From: Sycobia sp. Sy_11
Lineage: Eukaryota > Arthropoda > Insecta > Hymenoptera > Epichrysomallidae
DNA: 64,000 nucleotides
Direction: 5' to 3'
Assembly: GCA_018907035.1 (NCBI GenBank)
Contig: JACCIC010000285.1
Span: 372,001-436,000 of the forward strand
The notes beneath the pieces are model-generated. The model was not told where the DNA came from. It did not search any database and saw only the letters and a list, made by a program, of their open reading frames with translations. Position numbers and translations under genes: made by a program. This document shows positions 1 to 10,507 of this stretch, one piece after another (within the stretch, counting starts at the first letter, position 1; each line of letters opens with the position of its first letter).

Positions 1-410
1 AATTAAAGAGAATGACAGTGCACCAACAGATCGAGAAAGACAAGGAACGGAATGAATTTGAGGAGGTAAGTCCTCAGAAACGGAAAAGACCATCAGACCC
101 CTACTCCGGAGCAGCCAGTCACACAACAGCGATCGAAACTTAGGTGACGGCCATCTCTGAAGACAAATGACCGAAAAGGGCCGAGACTAACCAAAAAATA
201 ATAATAGAACAAACTGAAGGAATGTATTCACACAAGACTCCAAGGCCGCAGATCTGACCGCCCTAACTTTAAAGCTAGAAGAGAAGCGATCATGATCAAG
301 CCGGTTGAGGTAGGATGGAATACAGATAGGACAGAAGCAGAGATAATAAGGAGAGATTGCCGATGCCATATACGAAAGATTCGACGATTTTCGAGCGGTA
401 ACATGCGCCC
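1..410 (+). mobile_element. Fragment of R1-type LINE ORF1 (N-terminal part)
   Basis: Broken reading frames on the plus strand give short gag-like pieces, including a charged stretch near 245-300 and a piece ending EIADAIYERFDDF near 350-395. The segment at about 340-400 recurs in inverted orientation at about 2495-2560, next to the better preserved R1-type ORF1 that starts near 2640. I infer that this is the N-terminal part of the same LINE ORF1, separated by rearrangement. The zinc knuckles and endonuclease are not in this piece. Several stops interrupt it, so it cannot be expressed. The assignment depends mainly on the shared segment. Confidence 0.4.
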
Positions 411-484
411 TCAACAGGGTCAACTGTTACACTAACACGCCAACGCAACGTCACAGCTACGTCAGCATAAATTAATGTGCGCAT

Positions 485-515
485 TTGCCTACGTCACGAG
501 CTGTGACGTAGGCAA
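485..515. other. Perfect 13-bp inverted repeat containing TGACGTA
   Basis: The arms TTGCCTACGTCAC (485-497) and GTGACGTAGGCAA (503-515) are perfectly complementary around a 5-nt centre. Each arm carries TGACGT, the half of a CREB/ATF-type site. It lies between LINE debris and AT-rich DNA. It could be a transposon terminus, a protein-binding palindrome or a transcription-dependent hairpin; the sequence does not decide. Confidence 0.6.
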
Positions 516-2490
516 TATATATATAGTTATACGCTTTTGTCCCATGCGACGTTGCTGTTTTCGTTTATATCATTACAGAGGCTAAGCCAAAACATATTTA
601 ATATGCGCACGAGCATCAGAAAGAAATTCAGACCCAAACTTCAATGCCAGCTTCATCATGCAGACGAATTTTTCATTCTGCAGAAAATCAAAACTTTCCT
701 TCCTTCCATTATAGAAATTTCGAATTGAGTCTCATGATTTTAAGCTCAAATGGATATTCCTTAATTAGTTAAAAAAATTTAATTTTAATATTTAATGCTT
801 ATATTATATTGTAGTAAATAACGCGTAGGAACAAAAAGTGAAAATCCATTAATTGTCTCCAATATTAAACATATAAATAATAATATCAATCAAAAATAGA
901 AAATGAAATTCTTGCTATTAAATGCTAAAATAAAATAAAATAAAATGAAATAAAAGTATAGAAGTTAAAAATTTATACGTTATCTAAATTATAACTACAA
1001 GATATAAGATTTACATTCTACAACGTTTTACAATAGGATATAATTTGAAGTTTTGTATTTTCTACGATATGCATTATCAATAAAAAAATGTTTAAGTATT
1101 TTAAATAATTATATGTAATGACACGAGTTTAAACATATTTAAAAAAAATACGAGTATGACGTAGAATTTTAATGTTAACGTAGTTGATCAACCCGTGTCT
1201 GTAAAACTACCTACGAAATATATTTTATAAATAACATACATTATTCCTAGTTTCCTTCACATTCGAACAGCATACTTTTCATTTATATTTATTATAATCT
1301 ACTCTGTATTGTTACTTATTGATATTTTAAATAATTCGTGTCATTCCGATTTAACACAAACATTGGTCTAAAGAAGAGTCATTTTCTGTATAAACTAATA
1401 ATGAAATGATTCTGTTTTTTTATTTATAATATTACAGTGATTTTGAACATAACCTCACTTATGATAAAATGATCTATTGAAGAAATTGTTAAAAATAGAT
1501 TATCTGAATTACTTATGTATATTATAGAGTAATTGCAATAATTTATTCAATTCTGAAAATTATAGTATAAAATTTGAAAGACTATATAATAAATCGATTA
1601 TAACATTAAATATATATTATTTTATATATGTAATTGTATACAGAGCTGTTTCGAGAAACTTGTCAAATTTATATAAAAACTTTATATAAAATTTATATAA
1701 AAAAAGTTTTAGAATAAATTGAATAAAAATTATAGATCAGATCAAAATATAAAAGAAGAAAATAAAACCGAATAGAAAAAAATCGATTAATAAAGAAATT
1801 GCAGGAAAAATTTTGGCGAAAAAAAATTTGTGAAATAAACAAACATTTGATAAAAATTAAATCAGTTTAAAAAACATAAGAGAAAATTCAGAAAAAATTA
1901 GTATCAAAAAATAAGAATTTGATTTTCGGAGTCAGTGCAAAACATCCCAATTTCACTATATCAATGAACTTCTTTTCAGGCGTTGATGACTTTTTGATTT
2001 ATAGAGTTGATTAAAATGAGCTTCGTCCGATAATATGGTCGAAAAGGCCCGAACAGTATTTGTAATAAGACTGTACCCTTATCTCAAATGTAATAAAAAA
2101 CTCTTTTGTCAGATTTTTGTACCCCAAAGTGGTCCGGCGATAATTGCAGATCCAAAAAGATCTGCGGCTGTTGTTTGTAAATATTATAGCTTCTAAAATA
2201 GTTAACGGAACCAGATGTAAATAAAAAATTTTATTTTTAAAAGATCTATCAATCAAACAATTTTATATAAAACATAAGTTTTATTCTATTAATTAATGTC
2301 ACTTACTACTATTATTTTAATTAATAATAATACATTGGTAGATTTTTAATCAGTAAACTAACAGTATTTATATATGTATACCTTTTCGTAGAAAAAAAAA
2401 CAAATATTCGTATATAAGAACAATATTCATATAAAATATTTGTCGGAAATATTCCGAAATACCTTAACAAAAAATAAATTATATAACGAA
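516..2490. other. AT-rich DNA without recognisable genes
   Basis: No reading frame here looks conserved; the short ORFs at 537-728 and 2011-2256 have low-complexity compositions and no motif I recognise. The 21-bp segment at 2341-2361 is repeated identically at 16058-16078, with looser similarity downstream of each, so part of this stretch is a dispersed repeat. Confidence 0.5.
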
Positions 2491-2639
2491 ATTACGCTCA
2501 AAAATCGTCGAGCCTTTCGTATATGGCATCGGTAATCTCTTCCTATTATCTCTGGACAGAAGCAAGGACGATAAGAAAGACGAAGGACAGAGCGGTACTT
2601 TTACAACAGGCCAAGCGGTATAATGCAATGGACTTCCGA

Positions 2640-3118
2640 CAGGTCCTCCAAAACGCCGTTGAATAGACTGGATCGTGAAAGATCTGACCTCCAGGACACT
2701 GGAATTCCTGGACTTGGACTGCGTCACGACCGACGAGGACATCGTGATCGCGTTAAGTCAGGAAACAGGACGAACCGCAGAACGTCGGCCTCATGTCTTC
2801 AACGTTAACAGTCTAGGACAGAAAATGGCGGTCTGGAAATTCGACGCGAAAGAGGCTACTGATCTCTTATGGAAAGGACGTATCCAAATTGGATGGGTCG
2901 ACTGCCGAATAAGAAGTAGGTTACGCGTCTTGTGATATTACCGGCGCTTGAGTTTCGGTGATTTTCAAAAAGATTTTAAAGGACCGAAGAGATTAAACTG
3001 CTACTGGCGACGCGGTCTCAAGGGTCATTCCCATAGAGACTATAAGAGTCGTGAAGCGTTTTCTTCTTTTGCACGTCTGATAAGACCGAGGACAAGGGAA
3101 ACTTTCCTGGCTCGTCCT
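2640..3118 (+). pseudogene. R1-type LINE ORF1 (gag-like) pseudogene
   Basis: The readable protein starts near 2675 with a LEFLDLDCVTT-like gag segment and runs through IQIGWVDCRIR, which in R1-type ORF1 precedes the zinc knuckles. The knuckle region (2945-3055) is still recognisable by GDFQKDFKGP and GLKGHSHRDYKS, but most metal-binding cysteines are replaced, often by Tyr or Arg, and stops and frame changes occur. In active elements this protein binds the element RNA in the cytoplasm. Here RNA binding is very unlikely. ORF2 remnants follow at once. Confidence 0.6.
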
Positions 3119-3119
3119 C

Positions 3120-3960
3120 GTGTGCGATCTTCAGGCTAGCATTGACAGAGCTGAAGACAAAGACAGTTATATAATAACGATGACGATATTCCAGTGCAAT
3201 ACGAACGGGAGTAGTGTAGCTGAGGTACTATTTCCGCATATTGCGATGAAACTGGGCACAGCCGTAATCATTATTAGTGAGCAGTACAAGGACAGACGTT
3301 CACCGACTTGGCTCGCTAGCAGCTCGAACATAGTGAGGAGCATGATATGCATCTTGCTTTACGGAGCGGAAGTATGGGCCGAGGCGACGAATGTAAGAAA
3401 ATGAGCGAACACCATGAAAAGCGTACAAAGGGTGGGCACGCAAAGAATCGCGTGCGCATATTGCACTGTGTCTGAGAGCGCGCTTTGTCGTTGGGGTCAT
3501 TCCCGTCAATCTGCTCGCGGCTGTACAGAAGCGTATACACGAGCGGGGCCCGAATTTTGGAAAACGCTGCGACTAAAGAACGGATAAAGGCGATCGAGAT
3601 GTATCAGAGACAGTGGATGACGGATGAAGGGGACAATGGACAAAAATACTAATACCTGAAATTGGTACGTGGAAGTAGAGGCAACACGGAAAGGTGAACT
3701 TCTACCTTACCCTGTTTCTTTTCGGACATAGCTATTTCGTAAGCATCTCTGCAGTATGAAGACGATTACCTCTCCGGAATTCAAGTATTGCGGATGGGTT
3801 TGAGACGGTAGGCGCGATCATGTTAGAAAACGTGACAATAGTTATGAAGACAAACGCGAAGAGCTGGGAGTTGATCGCAAAATACGTTACAAATATGCTT
3901 CGGAGTAAAAGAGCGGATGGATATCTGGATGATTGAACTGGATATGAAGACTGTGAAGAG
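3120..3960 (+). pseudogene. R1-type LINE ORF2 remnant: endonuclease start joined to C-terminus
   Basis: At 3180-3330 the plus strand encodes the opening of an APE-type endonuclease, with IFQCNTNGSSVAEVLF and then AVIIISEQYKDRRSPTW, typical of R1-clade ORF2. Immediately after comes LLYGAEVWAEATNV and, across frameshifts and stops, the C-terminal region (IACAYCTVSESAL near 3450; NAKSWELIAKYV near 3850). The reverse transcriptase is absent. The protein would normally nick the target and copy the element RNA. This copy cannot do so. Confidence 0.65.
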
Positions 3961-3990
3961 TGAATGCCGTTTCGAGAATACATGAGTTTC

Positions 3991-4030
3991 TGGGGTGGCA
4001 GTGAAAGGACCACGCAGGGACTGCCACCCA
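3991..4030 (+). other. 3'-terminal hairpin of the R1-type LINE
   Basis: TGGGGTGGCAGT (3991-4002) is complementary, with one bulge, to ACTGCCACCCA (4020-4030). It ends four bases before the TAA-rich tail. A structured RNA end just before the tail is a plausible recognition element for the element's reverse transcriptase. Function is inferred. Confidence 0.55.
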
Positions 4031-4205
4031 GGTAGTAATAATAATAATAAAATAATAAAAAAATACAATAAAATATTTTGTGTTTACATAATTAAAAAAT
4101 CAGATCTATAAACTTTATCAGATATTTTTATTATGATTTAATTTTTTTTGTCAAGTTCGAATGAGATGCTATTATATATATTTACCAAAACTTTAGTTTT
4201 ACTTA

Positions 4206-5481
4206 ATATGTCGTTCAATAAGTCCTGAGACTAACAACGAAAATAACTTTTTTTTCAAAAATCAATTTTATTCATCAATACAATCTTCTTTTAGAGTGGT
4301 ACAATTGTTTCAACGTCTTTCCAAATTTTCTATGCCATGTTTATAAAAGGATATGTCCTTTGCTTAAAGTAGACTTCAGTTTCGGCAATAACTTCCTCAT
4401 TCGAGCCAAATTATCTTCCCTGGAGTATTTTATTAAGATCAGCAAGGAGCCCGTAGTCGCTGAGGATTAAATCTGGCGAGTACGGGGCGTAGGGAAGCAA
4501 ATCAAACCGCAACTCATTCAATTTTGCCATTATTTTTATGGACTTGCGGCACGGTGCATTTTCTTGGTGGATTTTTTCCTTTTCATGTGCGATCGTTTTG
4601 TTGCGATCTCATCCTTTAAACGTATCAATAAGTCAATATAATAATCACTGTTCATCGATATACCTTTTTCCAGGTAGTCAATGAAAATTACGCCACGTGT
4701 GTCCAAAAAAACAGACGCGATGACTTTGCCAGTAAACTGCTGCGTTTTTGGGCGCTTTGGGCTACTTTCACCAGCCATGCGCCACTCAGATGATTGCCGA
4801 TTCGCCTCCAGAATGAAATGATGTATTCATGTTTCATCCATGGTCACGTATCGACGCAGGAAATCCTTTTTATTGCGAGTAAATAGGGATAAACAGCTCC
4901 CTGAATCGTCGACTCATTGCTGTTTCTGTTCTACTCAAAGGCATTACAGCACCCACTTAGAAGAAACCTTTTTTATGCTCAATTTTTCATGAAGGATTAT
5001 AAATACTCTTCCAAATGATATCTGTGTCATATCTGCAATATCACGAATCTTCATTTTGCGATATTTCATTACGATTTTTAACAATTCACTCACATTTTCA
5101 AATGTAACGGCTTGCAATGGTCTACCCGAGCGTTCTTCATCATTTGTGCAACCACGTGAAAACTCAACATACCACCGACAAACCGTTGTTTTAGATGAAT
5201 AGGAGTCCGGGTAATGTTTTTCAAGCCATTGTTGACCTTCTACGATGTTTTTACCCATTAAAAAACAATGTTTTAACAACACGCGAAACGCGCTTTTTTC
5301 CATTTTCAAACAAATTACAAAGTAACATTACTGTAACCTCGATAACTTTGCTGTTTGTGGTTCGATCGACGTGAAATTTTTACATGTTTCATGTAAAGGT
5401 TCGTACTCTAAGGAAACGTAGCTAGTTTGGTACTACTAGTACCATCTCTGGGTTAATCTCGGGACTTCTTGATCGATGTGT
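4206..5481 (-). mobile_element. mariner element, irritans-type (Himar1-like), inactive
   Basis: Terminal inverted repeats of about 30 bp, containing AAGTCCTGAGAC at 4206-4235 and its complement at 5452-5481, are flanked by TA at 4204-4205 and 5482-5483. The length of 1276 bp is standard for mariner. The minus strand encodes an irritans-type transposase. Both termini and target duplication are intact, so the insertion is unrearranged although its gene is dead. Confidence 0.88.
4260..5303 (-). pseudogene. mariner transposase pseudogene (irritans-type)
   Basis: Reading from the ATG at 5303, the N-terminal half carries the two helix-turn-helix regions (FRVLLKHCFLMGKN; ERSGRPLQAV; MKIRDIADMT), matching Himar1-like proteins of about 348 aa. 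The DET motif holding the first catalytic Asp is followed by a stop in place of the usual Trp (near 4835). The central part resumes with GKVIASVFLDTRGVIFIDYL (4536-4778). After a frameshift the second catalytic Asp of the HxDNAP motif is Glu, and the tail contains further stops. Catalysis is ruled out. The upstream in-frame Met is a TTG codon, so the ATG at 5303 is preferred. Confidence 0.82.
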
Positions 5482-5483
5482 TA

Positions 5484-6718
5484 TATATTCATTTTAATTA
5501 CCGCTAGAATTAGGAAAGAATTTCAGTAGAATATCTTACATACCTAGAACATACAATAAAAAATTTTTTAAGCGTAAATAAAGAATCTGTTAGATTATAT
5601 GTAGTATATGAAAAAATAATAATATATCCATAATCGATCTTATTAAATTACATAAATTAAAATTATATAAATATTAAAAACAAATTAACGTAGGCTAGAA
5701 AGAGAAAAGAAATTGATTTAGGAGTTGATTAGGATTGGTTGAGATATAAACATGAAGTTGTATATGCAAGGTTAAAAAAATATTATTATTTTGTGAAATC
5801 AAAGAAATTAATAAGGTTCCAGTACGTCAATCACATCAATAACGGGGTCACATAGAGTACTTAAAAATTTAGCTAGCGTTCACATACCTATATATTTAGA
5901 AATCAACACTATTTCAATAAACCGGTTACTATGTGAAGCAAAACAATACATTATTCATCAAGAGACGAAAGTTGAACATTTTAAAATGTATACACATTAC
6001 CAGTCTCGCTTTTAGGTGGAACGGTACCGAGAACGATACGCATGTGCTTTGAAGTTTTGGAACTTTTGCCAAGTGATGACTATACTACTTATCAGCATCA
6101 CTTGGTTAAATAGTTACAACTTTCGCTCTTGCTATTATATTCATGGACAAGAAGTTAATACGATTGTGTAAATTGATTATCTACCTCGTAAGATATTTTA
6201 CGCGTAAGTGAAGCGAGGGAGGTAAGTCTCGCCAGGTAATTAATTAATTTTCAAACTCGTGTTGAATGATATTTTGCGTTTCAACAGCCAAAAAGCATGC
6301 GAAAGTTGTAATTTTGAAATCGGAAGGATATAATCAGTTTTTGTCGCTGTCCTCTTAAAATCTTTTGTTTTCACACTCTAACTTTAAAATCATACCATTA
6401 ACATGATTTTTTTCGGTTTCATGGTGAAAATGAAAAATATAGGTCAATGTTTGCAATGGGACAACAATGCACTCCGAAAATTTACCACCCTTGGCGACAG
6501 AGGTAGATCACTAGACTAGAAATTAGGGAGAATTAGGGTCCATGATAAAAGACCTTTCATGTATAAATAGTAATAATCAGTTCTTTATGTATGCGCTTGT
6601 CGAACATTGTAACCTGCTATCACTGTCCGTATGAGAGCAAAATCGCCATAAGCAGTACGAAAATCGAGCAACGGTCTATGTTAAGTCTTAATGTTTTGAA
6701 TGCATGAAAAAGCGCGTT
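5484..6718. other. AT-rich spacer, no gene seen
   Basis: No convincing coding frame. A short inverted repeat CCAAGTGATG (6069-6078) / CATCACTTGG (6096-6105) with a 17-nt loop lies in the middle. A GAGGTAAGT splice-donor-like string occurs near 6228, but no exon around it can be supported. Confidence 0.5.
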
Positions 6719-6720
6719 TA

Positions 6721-7834
6721 CGAAGCTGGATTGATAACTTTCCGGCATCACCAAGAAAAACAACGTTTTTAAGAATTTTTTTTTGTTTCTCAATATAATC
6801 TCTTCCAAGGCTGATACATTTCTCATAGCGGTGTTCTAGTTTAGTAATGCCATCTCGTTGATTTTAGCCATCGCAACAATTGACGTGTGCGCTAGTGCGT
6901 TATTGTGATGAAACAAGATTTTTTTCTTCGCCAGATTAGGTCGTTTAATTTTCACTTCGTGGCTCAAACGTTGCAATAAGTCTACGTAGTATTGACCAGT
7001 GATAGTTTTACTATTTTCAAGGTAATCAATGTATATAATACCTCTTGCATCCCAAAAAAGAGTAGCCATAACCTTGTTCGCCGAAAAAATTATTTTTGCC
7101 TCCTTTGGAGTTGGTCCCCCCAGGTCCAATCCACTGTTTAGACTGTTGTTTGGTTTCAGGAGTTTAGTGGTGGACCCAAGTTTCGTCAATGGTTACGAAT
7201 CGACGCAAAAATTCACTTGGATTACGCTTATACAACGCCAAATTGGCAGTAGAAATGTTCTTTCGAAACAATTTTGGGTCAACTGTTAACAAATGTGACA
7301 CCCATTTTGCACAGAGCTTTTCCATATACAAATGTTGATGCAAAATATTTTGTACATATTCATATGACATCTTACAGGTCTCAGCTATCTCAAGCACTTT
7401 TAATCTGCGGTCTTTCAGCACTATTTGATGGATTTTTTCGATCATATCTGAAGTTGTGACCCCAATGGGGCGTCCTGAGCGAGGGACATCAGAGGTGTTA
7501 ACACGACACTTTTTAAACTCGGAAACCCACTGTTTAACGGTTGAATATGATGGTGAGGATGTCTCCAGTGTTGAGTCCATCTCTTCTTTAATTTCCTTCG
7601 GCGTTAAACCATTCAAGTAAAAGTATTTGATAACATCATGATTTTCCAGCTTTTCCATTTTCACGAAAAACAGAGACGTCTTGTTCAGCGTGCTCTCAAA
7701 CCTAAACTATCTTGGCGATCGGACTGAAACTATAGCTACAAGCTATGTAAGGATGATACTATAAAACGCCACCTCAAGGTAGGCCTAGAGGCGCCATCTC
7801 TTGGTCAGGCCGGAAACTTATCAATCCACCCTCG
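6721..7834 (-). mobile_element. mariner element, second lineage, internally deleted
   Basis: The left terminus (from 6721, CGAAGCTGGATTGATAACTT) and the complement of the right terminus (ending 7834, CGAGGGTGGATTGATAAGTT) match at all but a few positions and are flanked by TA at 6719-6720 and 7835-7836. At 1114 bp it is about 200 bp short, because part of the 3' coding region is deleted. Related to the element at 33324-34455 in transposase and terminal sequence (both ends read CCGGCCTGACC or CTGGCCTGACC inward), but distinct from the irritans-type copy. Confidence 0.87.
6770..7658 (-). pseudogene. mariner transposase pseudogene (second lineage)
   Basis: From the ATG at 7658 the frame runs uninterrupted for about 164 residues through two helix-turn-helix regions (SPSYSTVKQWVSEF; VPRSGRPIGV) to the first catalytic motif TIDETWVHH, where a stop follows. 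A one-base shift then leads into SANKVMATLFWDARGIIYIDYL. The second catalytic Asp is replaced by Asn in LFHHNNALAH. After KINEM an internal deletion removes the third catalytic region and joins to the C-terminal end, still readable as CISLGRDYIEKQKKI in another frame. Subfamily name uncertain (mellifera/rosa-like). Confidence 0.8.
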
Positions 7835-8129
7835 TAAAACTCACGTATACTTTCACTGTCTTTGAGGGTGGATTCGAGGTGCATAGACCGAGAGAAATAG
7901 AGGAAGTAACAATGAAGGACTTTTATGGGAAAGCTACGAATTTCATAAAAGGAAGCGTTTAGGGAGAGCTTTTAGAAATGACAAATATTGTAAACGTGTT
8001 TGAGATTTCTTTTTTTAAACAATAGTACGAGAACTTTAATTTTTGTAATGATTAGTAATGAAATAAGTCAATCTGTAGAACAGAAGATTATAAACATTTT
8101 ACGGTTTGTTTTTTCTTTTCCATCAAATC

Positions 8130-8335
8130 TTTTTTTTTATGTTATTTAATGTCGCTCTATTTATGCTTCCAAATATTGGTGCTAATCAGCAACGAAGGTC
8201 TACGATGTGTTTGTAAACAAAGCACATGTAAATTAGTACAGCGGTGCTTGTGCCAATCGGCCGAGACAGGGATTTGAACTCGGATCACCAAGTGACTAGT
8301 CCTTCGCTTTAGCGATCGAGGCATCGTAGGCCTCT
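8130..8335 (-). mobile_element. tRNA-derived SINE, copy A
   Basis: Full-length copy on the minus strand: tRNA-like head at the right (ending about 8335), B box GTTCAAATCC on the minus strand near 8276, body, and A tail seen as a T run at 8130-8138. It is flanked by the direct repeat ATCAAATCTT (8122-8131 and 8339-8348), the hallmark of retroposition. The head (minus-strand AGGCCTACGATG) is complementary to a body segment (CATCGTAGACCT). Four further copies are in this window. Confidence 0.85.
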
Positions 8336-8348
8336 GCTATCAAATCTT

Positions 8349-8765
8349 GTTTAAAATTTCTGCTCTGATATACTTCGGTTATTCGCTAGGTTAAGACGAA
8401 TTTAATTGACAGCTAAAAAGAAGTCTTCTTTCATTCATTTTTAGAAGGCAATTGAGAGCAATCGGGCATCGACGGAGGCAAATAGAGAAAAGAGAATTAT
8501 ATTTTCGAAATGAATACATCAAGTGAATACATATGGATATATAAAATTCATCGTATTTTTCGCAAACCACATATAAACAACTTGAACTTTTAACAGTACT
8601 TTATGACATGTACTTTACAACATTCTATGAACAATTTGTTCTCAATATGCGTTAATCCTAGTTGAAAATGTTTACTTTAATTATTTATAATATTTATCTT
8701 TATTTATTGTTCTTAATTTTAGTCCAATAGGACAAATTTCGAGTTTCCAAGTCAAAATGATTAGT
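8349..8765. other. Spacer without recognisable gene
   Basis: Moderately AT-rich DNA between SINE copy A and the CpG-rich block. I see no coding frame, repeat or motif I can support. Confidence 0.4.
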
Positions 8766-8769
8766 TTGT

Positions 8770-9786
8770 TTCTTCGAATTCGGGGGCACGTATCGGCCGC
8801 TGAGTGCGGATGAGAAAGAAAGAGAAGTTTTTCTCAAGTTAGTTGGGTTTGTTTCGAGCAGAGAAAAATACAACATGCTCATACGCTTGCAATCGAGCTT
8901 CGTAGCGGCAATAAAATTTCGTGCCGTTCGACGCATCTACCCGCATCCCGGACGAATTAACCGAGGCCGAACACAGTATCTGGACAACCGAGAGTTGGAG
9001 AGCTAGTAGCTCGATCTTTGTCGCGCAGCGAGAAGTTTTGCCGCGAGTGACGCATGTGTTAGCTGATTGAATAGAGGAAGTGCACGCCGTACGCCGCTGC
9101 CTCGATCGCGTGTATCTGTGTGCCGCGTCCCGGCATCGCTGGTCGCCCGTCGACCAATTATCGAGAAGAGACGCCTCCCCATCGGTCAACGGTAAGTTCC
9201 AGCGACCGGCGATAATTTTCTTGCGTTCGAAATGAGCAGGCTTACCGTTGGCGGACGAGGAGCCTGCTCGCACATCGAGTGTATGTGAGCGGAAGAGAGA
9301 GAGAGAGAGAGAGTGTGTGTGTGTGTGTGTGTGTGTACGTGTGTGCGTTGGGGAGCTATCTCCCCTTGCGTTATGCCTTTCTCAGTCTTTGCGGCCGTGT
9401 ACGCGTGCTTGTACTTATTTCGTTTCGTATTATTATTAAATCTAGCTCGTGAATTTATCGTGCCGCGTGTTTATTTACCCACCTATTTCCGCGCCTTATT
9501 TCCTGGCTACTGTACTGGGCTATCCCAGCACGTTCGTAGACGTGCGGGATCTGGACGAATCCCGCCGCCTCGGCGGCCGCGGCTGAGCAGGAGCTCGTCG
9601 TGCGTCTCTACCTGAGCTAGTACTCAGAAGGCGCGCGTACGGTGTCCCTTCGGGCGGACATCGCGCATACTGTTAACGAGGAGGTTCGCGCCTCACGTAC
9701 CGTCCGATCACCGGCCGGTTAGCGCACTTCCGCTTCAACTGCATTATGGAAAAGCGGCCAACCCCATTACAATATATATATATATA
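8770..9786. promoter_or_regulatory. CpG-rich block, possible host promoter or 5' exon
   Basis: GC content and CpG frequency rise sharply against the AT-rich surroundings. At 9187-9196 the string CAACGGTAAG gives a good 5' splice donor on the plus strand (exon to its left), and its exact complement CTTACCGTTG at 9241-9250 gives a donor on the minus strand. A GA/GT microsatellite lies at about 9292-9337. The frames in the block (minus 8839-9273; plus 9313-9615) have arginine- and cysteine-rich compositions typical of chance translation. I therefore read it as a non-coding first exon or promoter remnant, with low certainty. The gypsy element at 9787 interrupts its right edge. Confidence 0.3.
9292..9337. 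repeat. (GA)n-(GT)n compound microsatellite
   Basis: About ten GA units pass directly into about ten GT units. Confidence 0.9.
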
Positions 9787-9866
9787 TGTCGTAAGGGTGC
9801 GCGTGTCCGCCTCGAACACGAGGACGGCGGGCACGGCCGTTGCAAATCCGTGCCCGGCTGGGCTTA
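9787..9866 (-). repeat. Truncated 3' LTR of the first gypsy element
   Basis: This stretch matches the inner end of the 5' LTR at 14458-14535, with an indel in the first dozen bases (TGTCGTAAGG against TGTAACGG). It adjoins the reverse-transcriptase start at 9867, marking a deletion breakpoint. Confidence 0.8.
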
Positions 9867-10500
9867 GAGGACGGGTAAAGACCGGATAGTAACGCTGTTT
9901 AATCGGCTTAGCATCGCCGACATCGATCACGTGGTCGGTCAGATGCGTGCAGCCCAGAGGCTGATCAGCCGGAGACAGGATCCGGTCGTGAGCTCGAGAG
10001 CTCGACGTTGACTATCGTCAATATCAGGCAACCCTATAGAGGCAAGCGAATACGCCGAGGTAACTGAGACGGTGCAGGGTTGTAGCGGAACGAAATCTGC
10101 AGCACCCTCGATCGACATGGTGTTGTCGCGCGGGTGGATGACCGCATTAAAAGTGCGGTAGAAGTCTACACCGAGCAGACAGTCGTTTTCCAAGTCTGGA
10201 ATTATAATGACGTCTAGCTCCATTTTAACGTCTGCAATGACAAATGGAAGGGCCACCTGGCCTATTATCGGCTCAATTTTCTCCGTGGCAAGTCGAGCGC
10301 CAGATCCAGAAAAGGATCAAACTAAACGACCGGGGGCAGATGCAATCTGCAGGCCGATTGCTCCGAGAGCTGTACGAGCAGCCCATCCATCAAGCAGTGC
10401 ATGGATGCGAAACTCGTCTATGCCCACCTGTACCCACCATCGTGAATACCGATCGGGGTCGACACTTGTGGCTGAGTCAGCGGAGTCACGGTCGTGATGC
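9867..10500 (-). pseudogene. gypsy protease and start of reverse transcriptase, pseudogene
   Basis: Reading leftwards on the minus strand: the aspartic protease begins with GIDEFRIHALLDGWAARTALG (near 10430-10370), where the expected D-T/S-G active site reads D-G-W. A stop follows, then IIPDLENDCLLGVDFYRTFNA (10240-10140), the C-terminal protease hallmark. The frame then reaches IDVGDAKPIKQRYYPV (9930-9883), the opening of a gypsy reverse transcriptase, and breaks off at 9867 into LTR sequence. The altered active site and the deletion mean no functional Pol. Annotated as element debris only. Confidence 0.75.
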
Positions 10501-10507
10501 TCCTCCT

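Larger units (their letters stand above)
2555..4067 (+). mobile_element. Degenerate R1-clade-like LINE with internal deletion
   Basis: ORF1, the start of ORF2 and the extreme end of ORF2 follow one another in the order of an R1-type non-LTR retrotransposon. The reverse transcriptase between endonuclease and C-terminus is missing: the frame passes from the endonuclease motif near 3310 straight into C-terminal ORF2 sequence (LLYGAEVWAE) near 3350. The 3' end carries a hairpin at 3991-4030 followed by a TAA-rich tail (4034-4067), as expected for target-primed insertion. The element is dead. A deletion of roughly 2 kb is inferred by comparison with the usual ORF2 length. Confidence 0.75.

Noticed and set aside
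8130..8335. A functional tRNA gene
   Set aside because: The head has a diverged A box and no acceptor-stem pairing with the usual spacing, and it is followed by a conserved body, A tail and target duplication in several copies, which makes it a SINE.
8839..9273. 144-codon minus-strand frame
   Set aside because: Composition fits chance translation of GC-rich DNA; both candidate splice donors argue for non-coding exon or promoter sequence.
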